A stretch of DNA of 64,000 bases, taken from contig NZ_BONF01000014.1 in the NCBI RefSeq assembly GCF_016862575.1, positions 112,769 through 176,768 of the forward strand. Reading direction: 5' to 3'. This document shows, one piece after another, positions 8,733 to 16,398 of the stretch. Numbering within the stretch: the stretch's first letter is position 1; each line of letters opens with the position of its first letter. Below the pieces are notes generated by a model. That model searched no databases. It was not told where the DNA came from and saw only the letters and a list, made by a program, of their open reading frames with translations. The DNA is from Catellatospora bangladeshensis. Its GTDB lineage: Bacteria; Actinomycetota; Actinomycetes; Mycobacteriales; Micromonosporaceae. Made by a program: the position numbers and the translations under genes.

Positions 8733-9507
8733 CGAGCAGGACCCCGCCGGCCCCGGCGGCTGGAACACCGCCCCACCGCCACCGCCCGGCGGCATCCCGC
8801 TGCGACCGCTGACCGCCGGTGAGATCGTCAGCGCGGCGGCCCTGCTCGCCTGGCGAAACCGGGTGACCTGCACCGTCCTGGCAGTGGCCGGCAACGCCGC
8901 CGCCGCCGGCTGCCTGCTGGTGCTGGCAGATCTCCTCCCGCATACCACCACGGCGGAATGGCTGCTGTTCCTGTCCCCCGCCGCCGCGATCCTCCTCGTC
9001 ACGGGATACGCCCTGGTCGCCGCCACAGGCCGGTCGATCCAGGGGGAGCAGATCGGCGCGCTCGGCGCGCTGCGCGACTGCCGGCCCGGCCGCCTCCTGC
9101 TCACCGCGCTGCTCGCCGCGGCATCCGTCATCGCCGTATGGTTCGCGGCCGACGCGCTCGGCCATACCGCCGCGCTGGCGGCCACGGTGCTGGCTGCGGT
9201 CCCGGTCGTCACCACGACCGCGGTCACCCTGTGCGTGCAGGCCGTGGAAGGCCTCCGCCCCGCCGCCGCCCTGCGCCGGTCATGGACGCTGCTCGGCTCG
9301 AACCTCTGGCGTGCCTTCGGCTACCTGATCCTGCTCACGCTGCTCGCCACGGCGATCTTCCTGCTGGTGGGCTGCCTGTTCGTGATGTGGCCGCCGCTGC
9401 AGGGCGTGGCCGCGTTCCTCACCTCGGTGCTGTCCACGATCCTGGCCGCCGGGGTGCTGGCCCTGCTGCACAGCGATCTGCGAGCGCGCCACGAAGGGCG
9501 GCCGTGA
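8710..9507 (+). CDS. Multi-pass membrane protein inserted between TPR and CHAT genes
   Basis: 265 residues with a Pro-rich cytosolic N-terminus (NTAPPPPPGGIPLRPLTAGE) and about six hydrophobic helices. The N-terminal RPLTAGEI motif and overall plan resemble the membrane domains associated with glycerophosphodiester phosphodiesterases and similar uncharacterised actinomycete membrane proteins. It starts inside the end of the TPR gene and its stop overlaps the CHAT start as TGATG, so all are translationally coupled. The position implies that it anchors or gates the CHAT protease at the membrane. No enzymatic motif is visible. Confidence 0.75.
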   Translation: MPNPPHSDEQDPAGPGGWNTAPPPPPGGIPLRPLTAGEIVSAAALLAWRNRVTCTVLAVAGNAAAAGCLLVLADLLPHTTTAEWLLFLSPAAAILLVTGYALVAATGRSIQGEQIGALGALRDCRPGRLLLTALLAAASVIAVWFAADALGHTAALAATVLAAVPVVTTTAVTLCVQAVEGLRPAAALRRSWTLLGSNLWRAFGYLILLTLLATAIFLLVGCLFVMWPPLQGVAAFLTSVLSTILAAGVLALLHSDLRARHEGRP

Positions 9508-10724
9508 TGACGCCCCCGCCCACCGAACAGCACGAGCCGGACGACTACACCGCCGTGGCGGCTGACGGTCCGGTGGTGGTGGTCAACGTCAGCAAGTGGC
9601 GCAGCGACGCCGTCGTCGTGCTGCCCACCGGCATCGAGGTCGTCCCGCTCCGCGCGATGACCACAGACGCGGTCGAGAAGAACAGGCAACGGCTTGACCA
9701 CGCGCAGCAGTCGGTCGAGCAGGCCTACGCCAGGGAGAAAGCCGCGTATCAACGGCGGATGCTCGCCGAGGCTCAGCCGCAGGAAGTCCCAGGCGGCATC
9801 CCTGCCGCGCTTCAGGCGCTGGACGTAGCGTCCAAGGCCTACAAGGAGGCGTCAGCGCTGCTGGACAAGAGGCTGATCGAGATCACCGAATGGCTCTGGG
9901 ACGCGTTGGCCGCACCGGTCCTGGACATGCTCGGCATCGGACCCGCCACGGACGGAGTCGCGCCCCGGTTGTGGTGGTGCCCGACCGGCCTGCTCACGCT
10001 GCTGCCGCTGCACGCCGCCGGCTACCACCGGTCCGGCAGGCAGGACGATCGCGTCATGGCGCACGTCGTGTCGTCGTACACGCCCACGCTCGACGCGCTG
10101 ACCCGGGCCAGGAAGCATCGACCGTCGGCCGCCGAGAGGAAGATGCTCCTGGTGGCCTTGGGCGACAAACCCGGCGCGACCCGGCTCCTCAGCGCCGAGA
10201 AGGTGGAGCGGCTGCTCGTGAAGACGTTCGCCGCACGATGCACCGTGCTGTCCGGCGAGGACGCCACCGCGGCAGCGGTGCGCGCCGGGCTGCGCGAGCA
10301 CGACTGGGTGCACTTCAGCTGCCACGCCGACCAGGACCTCACCGACCCGTTCCAGGGCGGCCCGATCCTGTACGACACCACCCTGAGCATCGCCGACATC
10401 AGCCGGGCGCCGCACGGAGTCGGCGAATTCGCCTTCCTCGGGGCGTGCAAGACCAACGTCGGCGGCACCACGGCGCCCGACGAGGTGATCACGCTGGCCA
10501 GCGCGCTGCACCACGCCGGATTCCGCCACGTCGTCGGCACGATGTGGTCCATCGAAGACCACGTGACGGCACCGCTCGTGGAGCACTTCTACGCGCAGCT
10601 GGCCCGCCCGGCGTTCACCCCCGATCAGGCCGCCCGCGCATTGCACCACGCTGTCGACGCGCTGCGGCTCGACGAGAAGAACTCCCTGAGCGTCTGGGCC
10701 CCGTTCACCCACACCGGGCCCTGA
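9507..10724 (+). CDS. CHAT-domain cysteine protease, stand-alone half
   Basis: 405 residues. The C-terminal two-thirds is a CHAT (caspase HetF associated with TPRs) domain with the expected catalytic pair: His273 in VHFSCHAD and Cys314 in FAFLGACKT, plus GTMWSIEDH near the end. The N-terminal part contains the AADGPVVVVNVSKWRSDA motif that normally lies between TPRs and CHAT in fused proteins, followed by a predicted coiled coil (residues about 55-90) where fused proteins have none. CHAT enzymes are caspase-like peptidases used in programmed death and conflict signalling. Translation is coupled to the upstream membrane gene by TGATG. Its natural partner is presumably the TPR protein encoded upstream. 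The substrate is unknown; the small downstream genes are candidates. Confidence 0.87.
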   Translation: MTPPPTEQHEPDDYTAVAADGPVVVVNVSKWRSDAVVVLPTGIEVVPLRAMTTDAVEKNRQRLDHAQQSVEQAYAREKAAYQRRMLAEAQPQEVPGGIPAALQALDVASKAYKEASALLDKRLIEITEWLWDALAAPVLDMLGIGPATDGVAPRLWWCPTGLLTLLPLHAAGYHRSGRQDDRVMAHVVSSYTPTLDALTRARKHRPSAAERKMLLVALGDKPGATRLLSAEKVERLLVKTFAARCTVLSGEDATAAAVRAGLREHDWVHFSCHADQDLTDPFQGGPILYDTTLSIADISRAPHGVGEFAFLGACKTNVGGTTAPDEVITLASALHHAGFRHVVGTMWSIEDHVTAPLVEHFYAQLARPAFTPDQAARALHHAVDALRLDEKNSLSVWAPFTHTGP

Positions 10725-10745
10725 GGCCCACCGACGAGGAGCGAG

Positions 10746-11096
10746 ATGACGACCAGCCCACCGCCCGCGCCGCACGACCCGTCGCCGTACCAGGAGCGGA
10801 CCGACGGCTCCTACGCCAACACGGCGGCCGAGACGTTCACCACCGCCGAGGCCAGGCACGGCATCGTGCTGGTCACCGGCCCGTGCCCGCAGTGCCGGGG
10901 GGAAATGGAGATCGTCCTGGTGAACACGGTGTTCGCCGGTCGCGACGACGGGCCGGCCCCGCCGCCTCCCGACGGCTCGTCCGACCCGTCGTCGCGGCTG
11001 TTCATATGCACGTGTCCCCTGGAGCACGCGGGCCGGCCGGAGGGGTACAGCGGCTGCGGGGCCTACTGGAAGATGATCGTCGAGGTGGCGGCCTGA
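10746..11096 (+). CDS. Small cysteine-rich, probably zinc-binding protein
   Basis: 116 residues with a disordered Pro-rich N-terminus. It has a GPCPQCRGE pair and later cysteines in FICTCPLEH and YSGCGAYW, arranged like a degenerate zinc ribbon. GAGGAG precedes the ATG by 4-5 bases, and the gene follows the CHAT protease after 21 bases. Its stop overlaps the next start as TGATGA. I do not recognise a named family. Position suggests an accessory factor or a substrate of the CHAT protease. Confidence 0.65.
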   Translation: MTTSPPPAPHDPSPYQERTDGSYANTAAETFTTAEARHGIVLVTGPCPQCRGEMEIVLVNTVFAGRDDGPAPPPPDGSSDPSSRLFICTCPLEHAGRPEGYSGCGAYWKMIVEVAA

Positions 11097-11698
11097 TGAG
11101 TCCTGTACTGCGGCCCGGGCCCGCCGCCACCGTGCACGAACTGCACACCGCGCAGGCCTTGGACGCCCTGCGTCGCACGGAACTCGCCCGGGTCAGAGCG
11201 GCGGCGGCCTCCTGGCGCAACGGCATCGGCGGGCTGCTGGCGGCCGTTGCCGGGTTCGGCATCGTGAAGGGGCGCTCCGACATCGGTGAGCTGACGCCGC
11301 CGTGGGCACGGGCGGTCGGCGTGCTGCTGCTGTTGGCGCTCGTGATCGGGACCGCAGGCGCGCTGTCGCTGATCCGAGCCGCGACGGGCTGGCTGCGGCT
11401 GCTGCCCATGGACGAGTTCCACTCCCCCGCGTACCACGAGCATGTCGAGGCCTTGCTGTCGGTGCGGGCGCTGCGGCGCGGCATCGCGCTGGCCCTGGCC
11501 GGGGCGGCACTGCTGGTCGCCGCGGTCGCCGCGACCTGGTACGGGCCGGCCCGGCCGGCCGGGTCAGCGGCTGAACCAGCTCGTGTCCCACAGATGCACG
11601 TGCTCGTAGTCGTAGGTCTCGGACACGGCGCTGAAGATCAGCGTGTGGCCGTCCGGGGAGAACAGCAGATCGGTGACGAATCTCAGGCGCGCGGGTAG
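11096..11698 (+). CDS. Small membrane protein of the CHAT operon
   Basis: 200 residues: an N-terminal amphipathic helix rich in Ala and Arg, two membrane helices around residues 45-95 (VLLLLALVIGTAGALSLI), a short loop, a third helix (IALALAGAALLVAAVAATW) and a hydrophilic tail. The start overlaps the previous stop. The last 45 codons overlap the 3' end of the oppositely oriented WD40 gene, so the tail is the reverse complement of a conserved beta-propeller coding sequence and is probably not under selection itself. No family recognised. Coupling to the CHAT genes suggests a membrane component of the same system. Confidence 0.6.
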   Translation: MSPVLRPGPAATVHELHTAQALDALRRTELARVRAAAASWRNGIGGLLAAVAGFGIVKGRSDIGELTPPWARAVGVLLLLALVIGTAGALSLIRAATGWLRLLPMDEFHSPAYHEHVEALLSVRALRRGIALALAGAALLVAAVAATWYGPARPAGSAAEPARVPQMHVLVVVGLGHGAEDQRVAVRGEQQIGDESQARG

Positions 11699-14425
11699 CG
11701 TGCCCAGGCGCTTGCCGTCGGCGAACTCCCAGAACACGATCGTGTCGGTGCCGTCGGAGGAGACCAGCGTCCTGCCGTCAGGGCTGAAGCCCAGCGCCCG
11801 CACGGGGGCGGACTCCGAGCCCGGGAGCGTGGCCATCGTCCGGCCCCTGGACCGGTCCCACAACCGGATCCCGCCCGTGGGCTCGCCGGCCGCGAGGATC
11901 GCGCCGTCACGGCTGAAGGCGATCGTGGGCTGCCACCCTCCCGCGAAGGTGCTTGGCTCGGCCAGCCTGGCCACGATCGTGGCCTTGCGCGGATCCCACA
12001 GCAGCACACTGCCGTCGAGGTAGCCGGCGGCGAGCGTCGCGCCGCCCGGGTTGAAGGCGATGGCTTGCACGCCGACCAGCCGCGCGTTGAGAACCGGATC
12101 GGGAAGCTGCGCCACGATCTTCGCGGCCTTGACGTCCCAGAGCCGGATGCTGCCGTCACTCATCGCCGCTGCCAGGAGCGTTCCGTCGGGGCTGAACGCC
12201 ACCTCCGTCATGGTGGAGCTGTTCTCCTGTTCCATGATCATGGTGGATTCGCCGGTGGCCAGGTCCCAGAGCACGACCTCACCCGAACCGGCGCCGCCCG
12301 CCAGCATCCGGCCGTCGGGGCTGAAGTCCACGTTGTTCAGATTGCTGGTCGACGAGGTCAGCTCGGTGCGCCGGCCCGTGGCGAGATGCCACACGTAGGC
12401 CCGGCCGTCCGAGCTGCCGCCCGCGACCATGGAGCCGTCCGGGCTCAGCGCGATCCCCATGGCCCCCCGGTACTGCGGCAGGCTCAGCACCAGCCGGGGC
12501 GTCTGCGGCAGCCCCACGTACGGCGGCTCGGGCTCGAACCATACCGCCGCGAACAGCACGACGCCCGCGACCGCGGCGACGGCCGCGACCCGCTGCACGA
12601 GCGTGCCCGGACGGCTGACCCGCGCCCGGGCGGCGGCGGTCGGCGGCGGCGGCCCGGGGGTCCAGGACAGGACCGGGTCGATACCGACGCAGCTCACCTG
12701 CCGGGTCCCGTCGGCGGCGAGGTCCACGACGATCATGTCGGCCGGGTCGAGCGCGCCCAGCAGCCGGGCGTCGGCCACCTGCCGGACAGGGACGGGCCAG
12801 GGCGGCGCGGCGGTCCCGGGCCCCGGTGCGGCGGCACCGCCGAGCAGCGGCCCGACCTCGACGGCGACCGGCCCGATGAACCCGGCGGCCAGCTCGGCCT
12901 TGCTCTGCTCGCGTACTCGCAGGAACCCGGTGGTCGCCGCTGTGGACGCGGCCAGTTTCAGCGTCTCCGAGTCGGGCTGGGCAAACAGCAGTATCAGCCC
13001 GGCTTGGGCTGCGCGAGCCGCCAGCAGCGACCGCACATGCTCCGGCGCGAGCCGTCCCGCGTCCGCCACGACGAGCCAGGATCCGGCTGCGGCGTGACCG
13101 GTCAGGGCCGTCGCCGCGTCATCGGGCACGGAAGCCAGGTCGACGATCTCCAGTTGCGGACCGTTTCCGGTGGCCCCGGCCCGCGGTTCCGGGCCGCTGT
13201 GGCGTACGGATACCCCACGTGCGGCCGCGAGTTCGGCCAGCGTCGTGGCGCAGGCGACCGGTCCGAGCTGGATGACCGCCAGCCGTCCGCCCCCGCCCAG
13301 CACCGCGCTGCCCAGCGTCGTGGTCAGCAGGTCCCAGGACGCGGGCTCTCCGCCGAACACGAAGACGGGCCTCGCCGGAGGCGGCACCGGCCGGGCGGCG
13401 GCCGTGGACGCCCAGGCCGCCAGCGCCGCGGCGTAGGCGTCCTTGGCGTGGTCGCTCCCGCGCTGCCAGTCCGGGCTGAACCGCAGCGCGGCCCGGCCGG
13501 GGGCGGCCCGGCTCAGCAGCAGCGCGATGAGGGCCGGTGCCGCCCACAGCACGATCGCGGTGCCGTAGAACGGCGTGCCGTGCACGATGAAGGTGCACAG
13601 CGCGATCACCGCGGCGGCGAACGCCGTCGGGATCACCCAGCCCCTGCCCCAGGTGTAGGTCCGCAGCGCGGGCCAGGCCAGGGCGGCGAAGATCGGGCCC
13701 AGCGAGTACGCCACCAGCTGCGCCTGCTGCCCGGTGACCGCCGGATGAGCGCCGATGAAGAGGAAGTACACCCAGATCGCGTACAGCAGCATGCCCGTCG
13801 GGACCGCCACCAGCGCCAGCAGCTGCCCGTTCCACGAGGTCGGCGCGCGGCGCAGGCGCGGCACACCGACGCCGGTCATCGTGGGCCGGGGCGGGCTCGC
13901 CACAGCCGGGCGCGCCCACCCGAGGCGCACCGGGCCGGCGAACAGCCGGGCCGACAGCACCTGCCGCTCGGTGCCCGACTCGGCGGCGAGCCGCCGCAGC
14001 TCCCGGCCGACCACGCTGTCCAGCACGTCCGGGTCGGCCGGCACGACGCGGGTGCCCTCCCCGTGCGGGCGCAGCCGCAGCGTGAACGGGATCGGCTCCT
14101 CGAAGGCGGCCAGCGAACGGACCAGGTACACCACCACGGCCAGTAGCACCAGCACGCCGAACACCGGCACGAACAGGCATGGCAGCAGCATCAGCAGCCA
14201 CAGCTTGGAACGGCGCTTGGCGCGCTTGCGGACCTCGCGCGACACCTGCTCGGCGTCGGCCCGCGTGACGAGCACGGCGGCGGTGGCGAGGCGTTCGGCC
14301 AGCAGCGCGGAGGCGAGCTCGGGCGGGTGGCGCAGCCAGTGGTCGTGGGGATCGCTCCAGTCACCGGGTGCCGCGGGCGGCTGCTCGGGCGACGCGGCCG
14401 ATGCGAGGTGCTGTCCGGTGTCCAC
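11564..14425 (-). CDS. Membrane-anchored WD40 beta-propeller protein
   Basis: 953 residues. An N-terminal basic segment (RKRAKRRSKLW) precedes one or two membrane helices near 75-105, and several more lie at about 200-305. A soluble alpha/beta region at about 330-560 contains VFVFGGEPASWDLL and ends before another membrane helix near 620-640. Seven WD40 repeats then fill residues 650-953, each with the FSPDG...LA.G..DG...LWD pattern (for example VDFSPDGRMLAGGAGSG). Propellers act as protein-binding platforms. It is convergent with, and overlaps, the last gene of the CHAT operon, so a role as sensor in that system is plausible but unproven. Start GTG 14425 has GGAGG 4 bases upstream. The middle domain lacks a P-loop and is unidentified. 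Confidence 0.8.
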   Translation of the reverse strand: MDTGQHLASAASPEQPPAAPGDWSDPHDHWLRHPPELASALLAERLATAAVLVTRADAEQVSREVRKRAKRRSKLWLLMLLPCLFVPVFGVLVLLAVVVYLVRSLAAFEEPIPFTLRLRPHGEGTRVVPADPDVLDSVVGRELRRLAAESGTERQVLSARLFAGPVRLGWARPAVASPPRPTMTGVGVPRLRRAPTSWNGQLLALVAVPTGMLLYAIWVYFLFIGAHPAVTGQQAQLVAYSLGPIFAALAWPALRTYTWGRGWVIPTAFAAAVIALCTFIVHGTPFYGTAIVLWAAPALIALLLSRAAPGRAALRFSPDWQRGSDHAKDAYAAALAAWASTAAARPVPPPARPVFVFGGEPASWDLLTTTLGSAVLGGGGRLAVIQLGPVACATTLAELAAARGVSVRHSGPEPRAGATGNGPQLEIVDLASVPDDAATALTGHAAAGSWLVVADAGRLAPEHVRSLLAARAAQAGLILLFAQPDSETLKLAASTAATTGFLRVREQSKAELAAGFIGPVAVEVGPLLGGAAAPGPGTAAPPWPVPVRQVADARLLGALDPADMIVVDLAADGTRQVSCVGIDPVLSWTPGPPPPTAAARARVSRPGTLVQRVAAVAAVAGVVLFAAVWFEPEPPYVGLPQTPRLVLSLPQYRGAMGIALSPDGSMVAGGSSDGRAYVWHLATGRRTELTSSTSNLNNVDFSPDGRMLAGGAGSGEVVLWDLATGESTMIMEQENSSTMTEVAFSPDGTLLAAAMSDGSIRLWDVKAAKIVAQLPDPVLNARLVGVQAIAFNPGGATLAAGYLDGSVLLWDPRKATIVARLAEPSTFAGGWQPTIAFSRDGAILAAGEPTGGIRLWDRSRGRTMATLPGSESAPVRALGFSPDGRTLVSSDGTDTIVFWEFADGKRLGTLPARLRFVTDLLFSPDGHTLIFSAVSETYDYEHVHLWDTSWFSR

Positions 14426-14567
14426 GGTGCCTCCGACCTATGTGGACGTGAGCGTCCGCCGAAAATCATCGGCCGGAATCACGACCACGGACAACGGCCC
14501 GTCCCGGTCGAAGATGCGGCCACTCGGCCCGCCGGGCCGCACCGGTCCGCGTACGGCGGGCGGGTGG

Positions 14568-15131
14568 CTACGGCGTCGCGGCCGGTTGCTCGGGCGCGGT
14601 CGCCGGCTCGGCGGCGGGCCCGCTCATCGGGATGTCGCGCAGGCTGAGCACCATGGTCAGGGCCACTCCCAGCACCAGCGCGATGTCCGCGACGTTGCCC
14701 ACGAACGGGCCGTAGTCGATGAAGTCCACCACATGGCCGCGCGCGAAACCCGGCTCCCGCAGCAGCCGGTCCAGCAGGTGGGTGGTCGCCCCGCCGAGCA
14801 CCAGGCCCAGCCCCACGGCCCAGGCCCGCGACCGCACCCGGCGGGCGACGAAGGTGATCACCGCGACGGTCGCCGCCGCGAACAGCGTCAGCACCCAGGT
14901 GTACTCGGTCCCGATGGAGAACGCCGCACCCGGGTTGTAGGTCAGCCGCAGCTGGATCAGCTCGCCGACGACCTGGATCGGCGCCCGGCCGGTCAGCTTC
15001 GACTCCGCCCACCACTTGGTCAGCTGATCCACCAGCACCAGCACGGCGGCCAGGGCGAGCACGACCGCGAACTGCCGCGGGGCGCGGCGCCCGGGGGCGG
15101 GGACGGTGGACTCAGACTGCACTGTCGCCAT
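14568..15131 (-). CDS. lspA: Lipoprotein signal peptidase (signal peptidase II)
   Basis: 187 residues, four membrane helices. Family signatures are in order: VDQLTKWW in helix 1 region, TYNPGAAFS, GGATTHLLDRLL, HVVDFIDY and GNVADIAL. The two catalytic aspartates are the Asp of LLDR and the Asp of NVADI. The usual Asn of the GGA..N..DR motif is replaced by His, a modest deviation. The enzyme removes signal peptides from prolipoproteins after diacylglyceryl transfer, and several lipoproteins are encoded in this window (25733, 40354, 55955). Start ATG 15131 has GGAGAG 6-8 bases upstream. An Ala/Pro-rich C-terminal tail extends past the last helix. Confidence 0.93.
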   Translation of the reverse strand: MATVQSESTVPAPGRRAPRQFAVVLALAAVLVLVDQLTKWWAESKLTGRAPIQVVGELIQLRLTYNPGAAFSIGTEYTWVLTLFAAATVAVITFVARRVRSRAWAVGLGLVLGGATTHLLDRLLREPGFARGHVVDFIDYGPFVGNVADIALVLGVALTMVLSLRDIPMSGPAAEPATAPEQPAATP

Positions 15132-15198
15132 CACGATCTCTCCGTACACCGTTGACCAGCTCGCCGGCTGGCAACAGTAACCCACCCGCGAACGATCT

Positions 15199-16212
15199 TC
15201 ACGATCCGCGTGCGTCCCGGCGGGCGGTGCTCTGGCGCAGCACGAGTTCGGCCGGGAACTGCTGGCGGTGGCCGGGCGCGATGTCGCCGAACAGCAGCAG
15301 CCGCACCGCGGCGGCGGCCATCTCCTCCACCGGCAGGCGCACCGTGGTCAGCGGCGGGTTCGCGCAGATCGCAGCCACGCTGTCGTCGAACCCGATGACG
15401 CTGACGTCCTCGGGCACGCGCCTGCCGCCGGCCGTGAGCGCCTGGACCGCGCCAGCCGCCATCAGATCGCAGGCCACGAAGACGGCGTCGAGGTCCGGGT
15501 GCTGCGCCAGCAGCCGCTGCGCGGCGTCGTAGCCGCCCTCCCGGGTGAACGCCGCCTCGGCGCTGATCTCGGCCGCCCCCAGCCGCTGCAGGGCGCGCAG
15601 GTGCCCGATGCGCCGGTCGGCGGCGCAGGTGCTGGCCGCCGGGCCGTGGATCGCGGCGATCCGGCGGCGGCCGAGGCGGTGCAGGTGCGTGATCGCCGCG
15701 TACGCCCCGCCGATGTTGTCGGCGACCATCGCCGGGACCGTCTCCGCGGTCGGCACCAGCGAGACCACGCGCCGGCAGCGGCGGTGGAAGCGTGCGGCCA
15801 GCGCCGGGGTGATGTCGGACAGCACCGCGCCCAGCGTGACGCCGGCTGCGATCTCGTCCAGCGACTCGGCCGCCGACTCGTGCGTCAGGGCGTGCACCCG
15901 CAGCTGGGCGCCGATGCCCTCCAGCAGCGGCATCATCCCGGCCAGGACCCGGCCGTAGTACGGGTTCGAGCCCAGCCAGCCGCCGGGCAGGTTGCAGCTC
16001 ACGGCGATCACGTCGACCACCCGCGGCCGGCCGGAGGCCAGGGCGCGAGCCGCCTCGTTGGGCCGGTAGCCGAGTCTGGCCACCGCCTCGTGCACCCGCA
16101 CCCGCAACGGCCCGGACGCGCCCGGCGCGTTGTTGATCACCCGTGATGCCGTGGCCCGGGACACGCCCGCCACCCGCGCGACGTCATCGATGGTCGGCTT
16201 TGACCTGCTCAT
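15199..16212 (-). CDS. LacI-family transcription regulator
   Basis: 337 residues. The N-terminal helix-turn-helix is canonical: TIDDVARVAGVSRATASRVI with hinge helix RPNEAARALASG. The rest is a periplasmic-binding-protein-like sensor domain (VDVIAVSCNLPGG, VIGFDDSVAA near the C-terminus). It is transcribed divergently from the M23 peptidase gene. A perfect GAGAGCGCTCTC palindrome typical of LacI-family operators lies between the two genes, so autoregulation and control of the peptidase gene are likely. The inducer cannot be read from the sequence. Confidence 0.93.
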   Translation of the reverse strand: MSRSKPTIDDVARVAGVSRATASRVINNAPGASGPLRVRVHEAVARLGYRPNEAARALASGRPRVVDVIAVSCNLPGGWLGSNPYYGRVLAGMMPLLEGIGAQLRVHALTHESAAESLDEIAAGVTLGAVLSDITPALAARFHRRCRRVVSLVPTAETVPAMVADNIGGAYAAITHLHRLGRRRIAAIHGPAASTCAADRRIGHLRALQRLGAAEISAEAAFTREGGYDAAQRLLAQHPDLDAVFVACDLMAAGAVQALTAGGRRVPEDVSVIGFDDSVAAICANPPLTTVRLPVEEMAAAAVRLLLFGDIAPGHRQQFPAELVLRQSTARRDARGS

Positions 16213-16268
16213 GCGGCACCTGCACCCTCCGCCTCGTCCGTGGATAGCGGTATCCCGACGATACGGGC

Positions 16269-16280
16269 GAGAGCGCTCTC
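16269..16280. promoter_or_regulatory. LacI-family operator palindrome
   Basis: GAGAGCGCTCTC is a perfect 12-bp palindrome with the central CG and AGCGCT core common to LacI-family operators. It sits 56 bp before the LacI start and 118 bp before the divergent peptidase start. Confidence 0.75.
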
Positions 16281-16398
16281 ACGGGAAGCGCCTGCCGCGC
16301 ACAGCCGTCCCGCGCGCTCCTATCCCGACATGTACACGCGCTGTACGCGGCTGTTGCTAACTTCTCCGGCCACACCCCCCGGAAGGAGATGACGGTCG

